Of a stretch of DNA of 38,302 bases, positions 23,941-32,591 are shown one piece after another. Made by a program: the position numbers and the translations under genes. Position 1 is the first letter of the stretch. Every line of letters starts with the position of its first letter. The notes under the pieces were generated by a model, which was given only the letters and a program-made list of their open reading frames with translations, ran no database searches and was not told the DNA's origin. Origin of the DNA: an uncultured Verrucomicrobiota bacterium (GTDB taxonomy: Bacteria > Verrucomicrobiota > Verrucomicrobiia > Verrucomicrobiales > Akkermansiaceae); the NCBI GenBank assembly GCA_937867415.1, contig CALMKO010000089.1, positions 1-38,302 of the forward strand, written 5' to 3'.

Positions 23941-25506
23941 TCAGGGTTTTTCTGTGATGATTCTGGGGAAGATGGGGAGTGGTTTCTCGATGAGGTGTCC
24001 GTCAGGGAGCAGGCCCCAGTGGAGATCGGCGAGCTTGAGGGTGGTGAGGGACGGGAGATTGATCTGCGCGGCAAGCTTGGCAGCGGCATCCGGCAGGATG
24101 GGTGAGAGCAGCACGGAGGCGTGGGCGACGCTTTCTGCGAGATGATAGAGCACGGTGGCGAGCCGCTGGTGGTTCTCCGGGTTTTTATTGAGTTCCCAGG
24201 GTTTCATGCGCTCGGCGTATTGATTGCAGTGGACGATGTGGCGGCTGAGGGCTTCGAGGCCTTTTGAAATCTCAAACTCGTCCATGGCAAGTTGGTAGTC
24301 ATGGATGGATTGGGTGAGGGATGCCTGGAGGGCGGTGTCGTCCTCGGTGAGTGGGCCGCCGTGGTGGAGGATGCCGCCGGTGAAGCGCTGGCTCATGTTG
24401 AGGGCGCGGTTGCAGAGGTTGCCGAGTTCATTGGCGAGCTCGGTGTTGAAAAGCATGACGAGGCGGTCCATGTCGAAGTCGGAGTCCTTGCCGGTGACGA
24501 TGTCGCGGACGAGGTAATACCGGACGGCCTCGGTGCTGAATTGGTCGGCTAGGAGATCGGGATCGACGATGTTGCCGGTGGATTTCGACATCTTGTCGCC
24601 GCCGCGGCTGTTCCAGAATCCGTGAACGAGAAGGCGGGGCATTTGGGCGTCGCTGAAGCCCATGGCGTGGAGCATGCAGAGCCAGTAAATGCCGTGGGCG
24701 GGGATGAGGATGTCTTTGCCGATGATGTGGATGGGGCGGTTGGACCAGATTTCGTCAAAATCGGGCAGGCCGGAGTCGGCGGCGGCGTGGTAGCCGGCGA
24801 AGGAGATGTAGTTGATGAGCGCGTCGAACCAGACGTAGGTGACGTAGTTGGGATCGAAGGGGAACTCGATGCCCCACTGGAGGCGTTCCTTGGGGCGTGA
24901 GATGCAGAGGTCGATGCCGGAGTTTTTTTCCAGCGCGTTGAGGAGTTCGGATTTGCGGAAGGAGGGGATGATGACGGCGGGGTCGGACTCGATGAAGGAT
25001 TTGAGCCAGTCTGTGTGGTCGCTGAGTTTGAAGTACCAGTTTTCTTCCTCGATTTCGACGACCTCGCCCCATTCCGGGCCGAAGTTTCCGGCTTCGTCGC
25101 GGTCGCGGTCCTGGAGGAACTGTTCCTGGCGGACGGAGTAGTGGCCGGAGTGGGATTTTTTGTAGAGTTGGCCTTGGTTTTTCAGGCTGGTGAGGATGGA
25201 GCGGACACAGGCCTTGTGGCGCTCGTCGGTGGTGGCGGCCCAGCCGTCGTAGTTGACTCCGAGTTTTTCCCAGAGGGCGGTGAATTTCCCGGTGGTGCGT
25301 GCGACAAAATCAGCGGGGGAGACACCTTCCTTTTCTGCGGTTTGCTGGACTTTCTGGCCGTGTTGATCGACGCCGGTGAGGAAATAGACTTCATCCCCGC
25401 GCAGCCGGCGGTAGCGGGCGATCACGTCGGCGAGGACCTTTTCATAGGCATGGCCGATGTGGGGTGAGCCGTTGGTGTAGTCGATGGCGGTGGTGAGGAA
25501 GAACAT
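23941..25506 (-). CDS. metG: Methionyl-tRNA synthetase, short form without zinc cysteines
   Basis: MetG charges tRNA-Met. The protein has 521 residues from ATG 25506; GTG 25521 is possible. Class I signatures are HIGH at residues 16-19 (in SPHIGHAYEK) and KMSKS at 305-309 (in GGDKMSKSTGN). FLTGVDQHGQK and WNSRGGDK are typical for the enzyme. In the knuckle region, where many MetG proteins have two or four zinc-binding cysteines, this one reads GHYSVRQEQFLQDRD, so the zinc site appears to be absent. There is no C-terminal tRNA-binding domain, which some bacteria lack. It diverges from mtnP across 93 bases. Confidence 0.95.
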   Translation of the reverse strand: MFFLTTAIDYTNGSPHIGHAYEKVLADVIARYRRLRGDEVYFLTGVDQHGQKVQQTAEKEGVSPADFVARTTGKFTALWEKLGVNYDGWAATTDERHKACVRSILTSLKNQGQLYKKSHSGHYSVRQEQFLQDRDRDEAGNFGPEWGEVVEIEEENWYFKLSDHTDWLKSFIESDPAVIIPSFRKSELLNALEKNSGIDLCISRPKERLQWGIEFPFDPNYVTYVWFDALINYISFAGYHAAADSGLPDFDEIWSNRPIHIIGKDILIPAHGIYWLCMLHAMGFSDAQMPRLLVHGFWNSRGGDKMSKSTGNIVDPDLLADQFSTEAVRYYLVRDIVTGKDSDFDMDRLVMLFNTELANELGNLCNRALNMSQRFTGGILHHGGPLTEDDTALQASLTQSIHDYQLAMDEFEISKGLEALSRHIVHCNQYAERMKPWELNKNPENHQRLATVLYHLAESVAHASVLLSPILPDAAAKLAAQINLPSLTTLKLADLHWGLLPDGHLIEKPLPIFPRIITEKP

Positions 25507-25599
25507 GGCGGAGGGAATCACAGGCGGGATGGCTTGTGCAAGGGGAGTTCTCAGGATGTCTGCTTGCGGGCTCGGTGAAAATGGCTTAGTCGGTGAGTG

Positions 25600-26463
25600 A
25601 TGAGCGAAGCGGTAATCGGAGTGATCGGCGGGAGCGGGCTTTATGAAATCGATGGATTCGAGGAGATCGTGGAGAGGTCGGTCGAGACGCCGTTCGGTGC
25701 GCCGTCGGACAAGGTGGTGATGGGGCGGATGGGCGGTCGGCAGGTTTGTTTTCTACCGCGCCATGGGGTGGGTCATCGGGTCTTGCCCCATGAGATCAAT
25801 CACCGGGCGAATATCTGGGCCTTGCGCTCGTTGGGGGTGCGCTGGGTGATCTCGGTGACGGCGGTGGGAAGCTTGCGTGAGGAGTTGGCACCGCGGGATA
25901 TCGTGGTGCCGGACCAGTTGATTGACCGGACCGGGACGGCGGCGAAGCATACGTTTTTCGGCAAGGGAATCGCGGCGCACGTGGGCTTTGCCGAGCCGTA
26001 TTGTGGGGAATTACGGGAAAATCTTCTGGCTGCGGCGCGCTCTTTGGCTCCTAGGGTCCATAATGGCGGGGCGTATCTGTGCATGAACGGCCCGGCATTC
26101 TCGACCCGGGCGGAGGCGAATTTCCACCGGATGATCGGCGCGGATCTCATCGGCATGACCAACGGTCCTGAGACGCGGCTGTGTCGGGAGGCGGAGATTG
26201 CGGCGGCGGCCTTGGCCCTGGTGACCGACTACGACTGTTGGAAAGAGGACGAGGAGGCGGTGGAGGTGGCGACGGTGATTGAGAATCTTCATGCGAACAG
26301 CGCCATGGCCAAGCGCATCATCCAGGACGTCGTGGCGCGGATCCCGGAAGCGCCGGAAGGGCCATGCCACCGGGTGCTTGATACGGCGATTTTTACCCCA
26401 CGGGCGATGTGGCCTGAAAAAACGGCGGCGGATCTCGCGCCGATTCTTGGGCGATTTGGTTGA
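25600..26463 (+). CDS. mtnP: S-methyl-5'-thioadenosine phosphorylase
   Basis: The enzyme splits methylthioadenosine with phosphate into adenine and methylthioribose-1-phosphate, recycling the by-product of polyamine or autoinducer synthesis. From ATG 25600 it has 287 residues; GTG 25597 adds one. Visible family motifs are IGVIGGSGLYEIDG, LPRHGVGHRVLPHEINHRANIWAL, SVTAVGSL, MTNGPETRLCREAEI and LVTDYDCW. Members of this family can also act on adenosine or inosine; the PET in place of the common PEA should be noted when judging specificity. It may share a transcript with the aldo/keto-reductase-like gene 56 bases downstream. Confidence 0.92.
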   Translation: MSEAVIGVIGGSGLYEIDGFEEIVERSVETPFGAPSDKVVMGRMGGRQVCFLPRHGVGHRVLPHEINHRANIWALRSLGVRWVISVTAVGSLREELAPRDIVVPDQLIDRTGTAAKHTFFGKGIAAHVGFAEPYCGELRENLLAAARSLAPRVHNGGAYLCMNGPAFSTRAEANFHRMIGADLIGMTNGPETRLCREAEIAAAALALVTDYDCWKEDEEAVEVATVIENLHANSAMAKRIIQDVVARIPEAPEGPCHRVLDTAIFTPRAMWPEKTAADLAPILGRFG

Positions 26464-26519
26464 CCGCTTGCCACTGCGGGTTTAGGCACTGCCATCCCTC
26501 ATTTTTCAAATTTCTCACG

Positions 26520-27638
26520 ATGGAACCTACAACGACGGCATACGGAACCTGGAGCGGTGGACGCTTCATGCATTTTGGCGAGACTTTATCCGAGGAGCGC
26601 TTCATCGGCTGCATCGAGACGGCCTACGAGGCTGGTATCCGGACTTTCGTGACATCTGACGTTTATGGAAACGGCAAGGCGGATGAGCTGTTAGGGGTGG
26701 CGCTCAAGGGGGTGGATCGTGCCAGTTACAGCTTGGTGGGGATGATCGGCCATGATTTCTACGAAGGCCAGCGGCAGGGAAGCAAGGGCTACCCTCGTTT
26801 TACCGATCCGGAATTGCGTGGACCTGCCGGGTATGCCGACTTCATTCAAATGGCCTGCGCCAAGGAGTTGGAACGCTGTGGCGCGGATCGCTTCGATTTG
26901 TTGATGCTCCACAACCCGGATGAGCTCGGCTACACCAGCGAGCCACTTTGGCAGGCGCTTGAGGGCGCGAAGAGTTCCGGTCTAACCGACCGGCTCGGAA
27001 TTGCGCCGGGTCCTGCGAATGGTTTTTCCCTGGACTTGATCGGTTGCTTGGAGCGTTTTGGAAGTTTGATCGACTGGTCGATGCTGATTCTCAATCCGCT
27101 GGAGCCGTGGCCTGTCGGATTGACCCTCCCGATTTGTGAGCAGCACGGGGTGAAGGTGATGACGCGGGTCGTGGATTACGGTGGTGTGTTTCACGATGAC
27201 ATCGGTGGTGCCGAGCATAGCTTCAAGCCGGGCGACCACCGGACCTATCGCCCTGAGGGCTGGGTTCAGCACGGGATGGAGAAGGCGAACCGGATGAGAC
27301 CTCTTGCCGAGAAATACGGGCTGACCTTGTTGGAGCTGGCTTCCATCTGGAATCTGAGCCACCCCGCCGTGCATAGTGTGGTTCCGACTTTCATTCAGGA
27401 AGCAGGTGCCGGCGCGCGTTTGATCGAAGACAAGATCCGCGAGTTCGGGAAGATGCCCGACATCCGCTTCACGGCCGAGGAAGTGGATTTCATCCGCACC
27501 ATTGGCGATAATACCGGCTGCATGACGCTGAAGGGAGCGAGCAAGCGGCACCAGACCAGCGAGCGTCCGGACGAGTGGCCGATGCGGGAGGATTTGTTGG
27601 AAATCGCCGGTCGCCACGGCTTGGGAGCGGATTGGTGA
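26520..27638 (+). CDS. Aldo/keto-reductase-like protein with altered catalytic residues
   Basis: The 372-residue protein from ATG 26520 has the aldo/keto reductase TIM-barrel layout: AYEAGIRTFVTSDVYGNGKADELLG, FDLLMLHNPDE, then a C-terminal half with ELASIWNLSHPAVHSVVPTF. Canonical enzymes use an Asp-Tyr-Lys-His tetrad. Here Tyr49 (VYG) and His131 (LMLHNPD) are in place. The position five before the tyrosine, normally Asp, is Val44, and the strand that normally ends in the catalytic lysine reads SLVGMIGHDF without one. It may therefore have changed chemistry or bind without reducing. It converges on oppC with two bases between stops. Confidence 0.82.
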   Translation: MEPTTTAYGTWSGGRFMHFGETLSEERFIGCIETAYEAGIRTFVTSDVYGNGKADELLGVALKGVDRASYSLVGMIGHDFYEGQRQGSKGYPRFTDPELRGPAGYADFIQMACAKELERCGADRFDLLMLHNPDELGYTSEPLWQALEGAKSSGLTDRLGIAPGPANGFSLDLIGCLERFGSLIDWSMLILNPLEPWPVGLTLPICEQHGVKVMTRVVDYGGVFHDDIGGAEHSFKPGDHRTYRPEGWVQHGMEKANRMRPLAEKYGLTLLELASIWNLSHPAVHSVVPTFIQEAGAGARLIEDKIREFGKMPDIRFTAEEVDFIRTIGDNTGCMTLKGASKRHQTSERPDEWPMREDLLEIAGRHGLGADW

Positions 27639-27640
27639 AA

Positions 27641-28570
27641 CTAATCTTTCGCCGACTTCGGGTCGAGCGCGTCCCGCAGGCCGTCACCCAGGAAGTTCAA
27701 GGCGAACAGGGTGCTGGCGAAGAAGATCGACGGAAAAAACAGCAGCAGCCAGTTCACCTCCATGCGGTCCGCACCCTCCTTGATGAGGATGCCCCATGAG
27801 CTGTTGGGCGGTTTGACGCCGAGTCCGAGAAACGAAAGCACGCTCTCTAACAGCATGATTCCCGGCACGGCAAGGGTCGTGTAGATGATGATGGGGCCGA
27901 TGACGTTGGGGAGAATATGCCGGAACAGGATGCGCGGACGGCTCAGGCCGAGGGAGACCGCTGCTTCCACGAACTCCTGTTTTTTCACCGCCATCACCTG
28001 GGCGCGCACGATCCGTGCGATGGTCAGCCAACCGATCGCGCCGATGGCGATGAACAATGGAATCAAGGTGGTGATGGGAGCCACCCGGTCCCGGGCGAAG
28101 CCGGTTTTCGCGATGATCCAGTCCGTAAACAACGAGGCCGGGTTGTCCACCACCAGCGCGAAGAGGATCACCAGCACGAGAAAGGGAAGGGCGAATAAAA
28201 TGTCCACAAAGCGCATCAGCAGGTCGTCGATTTTTCCTCCAGCATAACCTGCGATGGCACCGTAGATGACGCCGATGAAGACCGCGACGGCGGTGGCCAC
28301 GAGGCCCACCAAGAGGGAGACTTGCCCGCCGTAGAGGACCCGGGCGAAAAGATCGCGTCCGAGTTGGTCGGTGCCGAACCAAAAGTCGGCCGATGGCGCG
28401 GCACCGGTGTTGGACAGATTGATGGCGGTGGGGCTTTTGACAAACGGCATCAAGGGGCCGATGAAGCAGAGCAACAGGATGAAGACCAAGACGAACAGGC
28501 TGACGATCGCCGCGCGGTTATGCGCGAGGCGATGCCATGCGTCTTTCCAGAGTGAAGTGCCTTTTTCCAT
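27641..28570 (-). CDS. oppC: Oligopeptide ABC importer permease OppC
   Basis: This 309-residue inner-membrane permease has the OppC layout: one N-terminal membrane segment, a periplasmic stretch with FWFGTDQLGRDLFARVLYGGQVSLLVGL, then five further segments. The cytoplasmic coupling loop carries the EAA-type motif (EFVEAAVSLGLSRPRILFRHILPN), where the ATPase docks. The ending GDGLRDALDPK is typical of OppC. It is last in the minus-strand oppA-oppB-oppC group, nine bases after oppB. No ATPase genes accompany it on this strand. Confidence 0.93.
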   Translation of the reverse strand: MEKGTSLWKDAWHRLAHNRAAIVSLFVLVFILLLCFIGPLMPFVKSPTAINLSNTGAAPSADFWFGTDQLGRDLFARVLYGGQVSLLVGLVATAVAVFIGVIYGAIAGYAGGKIDDLLMRFVDILFALPFLVLVILFALVVDNPASLFTDWIIAKTGFARDRVAPITTLIPLFIAIGAIGWLTIARIVRAQVMAVKKQEFVEAAVSLGLSRPRILFRHILPNVIGPIIIYTTLAVPGIMLLESVLSFLGLGVKPPNSSWGILIKEGADRMEVNWLLLFFPSIFFASTLFALNFLGDGLRDALDPKSAKD

Positions 28571-28579
28571 AGATTGCGG

Positions 28580-29500
28580 TTAGGATTTGCGGAGCCGTGG
28601 GTTGAGGGCGATTTGGGCGAGATCGGCTAACAGATTGGCACCGACGATGAGGAAGCCGTAGAACAACACCAGTCCCTGGATCAGGAAGAACTCGCGATCC
28701 GTAGCCGCGTTCACGAAATGTTGGCCCATGCCGGGGATTTGAAAAATCGTCTCGATGACAAAGGATCCCGAGATCATCCCCGCGAAGGCGGGGCCGATGA
28801 ATGCCACTGCCGGGATGAGTCCGCCACGCAGGGCATGGCGGATGACGATGCGGGTAGGAGGCGCTCCCTTGGCGCGAGCCGTGCGGATGTAGTCCTGCGA
28901 CAACACATCTAACATCCCGCCGCGTGCCAGGCGGGCAAGGTAGGCCGCATTGATCAGGCCCAGCGTGATGGCGGGTAAAATCCAGTCCCCCGGAGACGAC
29001 CAACCCGCCACATTCAGCGAGTCCAGCCCCAGCCCCGCGAAGACAGCGAGCAGCGGGCCGATCACGAAGCTCGGCAAGCAGATCCCGATCATGGCCGCAG
29101 ACAGGCAGATGAAATCCGTGGCGGTGTTTTTCCTAACCGCAGCGAGGACGCCGGCGGGGATGCCCACCATGAGGGCGATGCCGATGGATAGCACCCCCAG
29201 GCCGAATGAAACGGGGAAGGACTCGGCGATGATTTCAGAGACCTTGACGCCATCTTTTTTGATCACGTCTCCGAGGTCTTGGTGGACGATCAGGTTTTTC
29301 AGGTAGCGGAAATATTGTACGGGCAGGGGTTGATCGAGCCCGGTGTATTCCTTCATCCGTTGGAGGGTGTGGGCGGGGATCGCCTTTTCCTCGGTATAGG
29401 GGCTGCCAGGCATGGCGCGTACCAGGAAAAACGTGAGTGTGACCAACACAAACAACGTGATGATCCCCTGGCCGATGCGGTTGATGATGATGCGGATCAT
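28580..29500 (-). CDS. oppB: Oligopeptide ABC importer permease OppB
   Basis: The 306-residue permease is close to classic OppB. It starts with a membrane segment, then FLVRAMPGSPYTEEKAIP and DQPLPVQYFRYLKNL, followed by SFPVSFGLGVLS. The coupling loop reads DYIRTARAKGAPPTRIVIRHALRGGLIP. The segment GSFVIETIFQIPGMGQHFVNAATDREF and the terminal NPRLRKS complete the family pattern. It forms the transmembrane channel with OppC. It begins nine bases after the oppA stop. Confidence 0.94.
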   Translation of the reverse strand: MIRIIINRIGQGIITLFVLVTLTFFLVRAMPGSPYTEEKAIPAHTLQRMKEYTGLDQPLPVQYFRYLKNLIVHQDLGDVIKKDGVKVSEIIAESFPVSFGLGVLSIGIALMVGIPAGVLAAVRKNTATDFICLSAAMIGICLPSFVIGPLLAVFAGLGLDSLNVAGWSSPGDWILPAITLGLINAAYLARLARGGMLDVLSQDYIRTARAKGAPPTRIVIRHALRGGLIPAVAFIGPAFAGMISGSFVIETIFQIPGMGQHFVNAATDREFFLIQGLVLFYGFLIVGANLLADLAQIALNPRLRKS

Positions 29501-29509
29501 GGCGGATGG

Positions 29510-31132
29510 CTAACGGCCCGGGATGAGGCGGATCATTTCGTAGGGGTTGTTCGCAAGCAGCAGGGGATTCCAGCCCTCCACGGATGGGTGGAGCAGATAG
29601 TTCCGCGACTGCCAGGCGATGAAAAGAACGGGAGCGTCCTCGATGAGCAGCGATTCCGCTTGCGCAAGCAAAGCGAAGCGCTTCGTGGCATCCGTCTCTT
29701 GGAACGAGTCCTGGAGAAGCTTGGCAAAAGCGGGGTTGTTCCATCCTGTGAGGTTGTTGCCGTTGTCCGGGGTCCACATTTCCAGGAACGTGAGCGGGTC
29801 CAGATAGTCGCCGATCCAGCCGGCGTTGGCGATGTCGTAGTCGAGCTGTTGCATGGCGACCAGATAGGCATTCCATTCCTTATTCTGGATTTCGATTTCG
29901 ATTCCGAGGGTGTTCCGCCACATCGCTTGAGTCGCCTGTGCGAGGGTGGCTGCGGTTTCCTTGCTTGCAATGAGCAGCTTGAGCCGGGGGAATCCCCTGC
30001 CGCCGGGGTAGCCTGCGTCTGCAAGCGCTTGACGGGCTTTTTCCGGATCGAATCCACGGTCCTGGGGTGGCCTGTAGTCACCCATCGGCGGGGTGATGGA
30101 AAGCGCGGGGGTGAAGCCCCTGAAGACATTCCCGCAGATCGCCTTGCGGTCGATGGCATAACTCAGGGCCTTCCTCACCCGCGGGTCGCTGAGGGGCTGG
30201 CGGGTGGTGTTGTATCGGAAAAAGCTGGTGCCCACATAAGGCTCCTGGCGGAGTTGCTCGGGGTGCTTCTTTTGCATCAGGTCGATCACCTCGGGAGTCG
30301 CGGTATAGGTCATGTGGAGCTGCCCGTCGCGGAACATCCGGCTTTCCGTATACGGGTTGCCGATCGGCAGGAAGCGGATGCCATTGAGAGTGACATGGGC
30401 CGCATTCCAGTAGAACGGATTCCGCGTGACATCGATGTGATCGTTGCGACGCCAGGATTTCAGCTGATAGGGTCCATTTCCCACGATGTTTTCCGGGCGT
30501 GTCCATGGGTTTCCGCGTTGGCCGATTTTACCATGCTTCAGCACCACATGGCGGGGGACGGCCGTCCAGGTGAAGTGCTTGAGCACCTGTCTGAAAAATG
30601 GGGTCGGGCCGCGCAAGGTCAGCCGGAGGGTGTCATCGTCGATGACCTGCACCCCGACGCTGGAGAAGTCCTTGGTTTTCCCTTTATTGAAGTCCTCAGC
30701 GCCTTTGAGAAAATAGAGCATGTCCGCATATTTCGCGCCGAGTTCGGGGGTCAGCATGCGTTCGTAGGAAAAGGCGAAATCCCGGGCGGTGACGGGCATC
30801 CCATCAGACCACTTTCCATCCGGCCGGAGCTTGGCGGTCCAGACGGTGGCTGTGGCGTCCGGCGTGACCTCGAGCGCGGCGCCGCCGGGTGTGGCGTTGT
30901 CGTGCAGCGGGTCGGCCGTGATCAAGCCCTCGAAAAGCGCTCGCAGGATGTTGGACTCCAGAACCCCGGAAACGATGTGGGGGTCGAGCCCCTTTGGCTC
31001 GCCTGAGTTCCCCAACAACAGGATCCCCTCGCGAGTCGCCTGGTCCACTTGCGATTCTTTCTGGCAAGAGCCGAGCAGCGGAAACAGCGCTAGAATGAGA
31101 AGTAAGTCGCGGACGATCACGCGGCAGAACAT
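29510..31132 (-). CDS. oppA: Oligopeptide-binding lipoprotein OppA
   Basis: This is the extracytoplasmic binding protein that delivers peptides to OppBC, 540 residues from ATG 31132. I prefer this start to GTG 31177 because it begins directly at a lipoprotein signal, with the lipobox LLGSC and Cys23. It is therefore anchored in a membrane. SBP family 5 motifs are GEPKGLDPHIVSGVLESNI, LFEGLITADP, TARDFAFSYERML, NGPYQLKSW and DPRVRKALSYAIDRKAI. Length matches OppA/MppA. It heads the minus-strand operon, in a 120-bp divergent gap with the yejB-like gene. Confidence 0.92.
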   Translation of the reverse strand: MFCRVIVRDLLLILALFPLLGSCQKESQVDQATREGILLLGNSGEPKGLDPHIVSGVLESNILRALFEGLITADPLHDNATPGGAALEVTPDATATVWTAKLRPDGKWSDGMPVTARDFAFSYERMLTPELGAKYADMLYFLKGAEDFNKGKTKDFSSVGVQVIDDDTLRLTLRGPTPFFRQVLKHFTWTAVPRHVVLKHGKIGQRGNPWTRPENIVGNGPYQLKSWRRNDHIDVTRNPFYWNAAHVTLNGIRFLPIGNPYTESRMFRDGQLHMTYTATPEVIDLMQKKHPEQLRQEPYVGTSFFRYNTTRQPLSDPRVRKALSYAIDRKAICGNVFRGFTPALSITPPMGDYRPPQDRGFDPEKARQALADAGYPGGRGFPRLKLLIASKETAATLAQATQAMWRNTLGIEIEIQNKEWNAYLVAMQQLDYDIANAGWIGDYLDPLTFLEMWTPDNGNNLTGWNNPAFAKLLQDSFQETDATKRFALLAQAESLLIEDAPVLFIAWQSRNYLLHPSVEGWNPLLLANNPYEMIRLIPGR

Positions 31133-31252
31133 GAAGGGTCGGGTCGAAAATGCAGGCCAAATTTTTAGAAATCGCACGTCGGTCGCGCAAAATCAAAAAT
31201 CGTCAAGCTTGCATGATCCTGACGGCTGGCTAAAACCTTTGGCGAACCATCT
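31133..31252. promoter_or_regulatory. Divergent promoter region of the two peptide importers
   Basis: The gap between two diverging operons must hold both promoters. For the plus strand TTGCAT (31209-31214) and TAAAAC (31231-31236) with a 16-base spacer form a weak candidate. CGTCA/TGACG (31201-31224) is an inverted repeat over that promoter and could be an operator. No box for the minus strand is clear. Confidence 0.35.
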
Positions 31253-32590
31253 GTGAAAAGTTATTTTCTCCGCCGCTTGCTGTTGATTCCGCCGACCATG
31301 ATCGGGATCACGCTGCTCGTATTCACGATCACCCGCTTCGTGCCTGGCGGTCCGATCGACCGAATGCTCCAACAGGCGGCTGAAGGGAACAAGGGGAAAA
31401 GCACCTCGTCCGGAAACTCCAAGGGCGGCCTGAGCGAAGAGCAGCTCGAGGAACTGGAGGAGTCCTACGGTCTCGATAAAACCACCCTCGTCGCCTATGG
31501 CCAATGGCTGGGGGTTCTTCCCCGTGAGATTGATATCTCTAAGGGCGAGTTCGACATCCAGTCAGACGAGACCATCGGCGGCAGCGTTGACGGGAAATCC
31601 ACGGCTCAACTGATTCTCAAGGGCGACGGGCGGCTCGTCCATGCCAAGCGGGAAGGTGGTACGATCCGCTCCGTGATTTTTCCTGATACCGGGAAAGCGC
31701 TTCCCGCGCAGGATTGGGAAATCCGTTATGAAACGCAGGCCGAGCGCCAGTTGCGCTACGCCAGGCGGAACCCGGGCGCGGTGGAGCGTCCGAGTTACAA
31801 TGACCGGGTGGTGATCTATCAGTCGCGCTTTTCCGGAATCCTCCAAGGAGATCTCGGGCGCTCGATGGTGTATGGCGACCCGGTTTCAGAAATGATCCTC
31901 GCCCGGATGCCGGTCGCCGTTTATTTCGGACTGCTCACGGCCTTCATCACCTACTCGGTTTGTTTGCCCTTGGGGATTTTGAAGGCCCTGAAACACCGGA
32001 CCTTCCTGGACTCCGCAAGTTCGGTTTTGATTTTCCTCGGCTACTCGATTCCCGGTTTTGCCTTGGGGGCGATCCTGCTCGTTCATCTCGGGGCACGTGC
32101 GAATCTGTTTCCGCTTTTCGGTCTCACGAGCGCCAACTTCGGGGAAATGGGTCCGTGGGTCCAGGTGAAAGACCTGGCGCACCATACCGTCCTGCCGCTG
32201 ACCTGTTACATGATCGGCGGTTTCGCCATGTTGACGATGCTGGTGAAGAACAATCTGATGGACAACCTCGCTGCGGATTACGTGCGCACGGCCGTGGCTA
32301 AAGGGACGAGTTTCCGGGGCGCGGTCTTCGGCCATGCGTTCCGGAACTCGATGATTCCGGTGGCCACCAGCCTGGGTGGTCTGGTGACGATTTTCGTGGG
32401 TGGCTCGATGCTGATCGAGCGGGTTTTCGACATTCAGGGATTTGGCCTGCTGCAATTCCAATCGGTGGTTGAGCGGGATGTGCCGGTGATCATGGGGACT
32501 CTCACGATTGCGGCATTTCTCACGCTGATCGGGAATGTCATCTCGGATCTGAGCGTCGCGCTGGTCGATCCACGAATCAAATTCCAATAG
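31253..32590 (+). CDS. yejB: YejB-like peptide ABC importer permease with a periplasmic insert
   Basis: The 445-residue protein from GTG 31253 matches YejB, the permease of the YejABEF importer that takes up peptides including microcin C in Escherichia coli. Shared blocks are RRLLLIPPTMIGITLLVFTITRFVPGGPID, FGLTSANFG, YMIGGFAMLTMLVKNNLMD, YVRTAVAKGTSFRGAVFGHAFRN (coupling loop) and the ending VDPRIKF. It is about 80 residues longer than the Escherichia coli protein. The extra part, roughly residues 88-192 between YGQWLG and FSGILQGDLGRSMVYGDP, is hydrophilic and would face the periplasm; it includes a charged stretch ILKGDGRLVHAKREGG. It heads an operon with the yejE-like gene, binding protein, oppD and oppF. 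Confidence 0.9.
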   Translation: MKSYFLRRLLLIPPTMIGITLLVFTITRFVPGGPIDRMLQQAAEGNKGKSTSSGNSKGGLSEEQLEELEESYGLDKTTLVAYGQWLGVLPREIDISKGEFDIQSDETIGGSVDGKSTAQLILKGDGRLVHAKREGGTIRSVIFPDTGKALPAQDWEIRYETQAERQLRYARRNPGAVERPSYNDRVVIYQSRFSGILQGDLGRSMVYGDPVSEMILARMPVAVYFGLLTAFITYSVCLPLGILKALKHRTFLDSASSVLIFLGYSIPGFALGAILLVHLGARANLFPLFGLTSANFGEMGPWVQVKDLAHHTVLPLTCYMIGGFAMLTMLVKNNLMDNLAADYVRTAVAKGTSFRGAVFGHAFRNSMIPVATSLGGLVTIFVGGSMLIERVFDIQGFGLLQFQSVVERDVPVIMGTLTIAAFLTLIGNVISDLSVALVDPRIKFQ

Positions 32591-32591
32591 C

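Noticed and set aside
29279-31006. 575-codon open frame on the plus strand across oppA
   Set aside because: It is antisense to a clear OppA; long shadow frames are expected opposite GC-rich coding sequence, and the translation has no recognisable motif.
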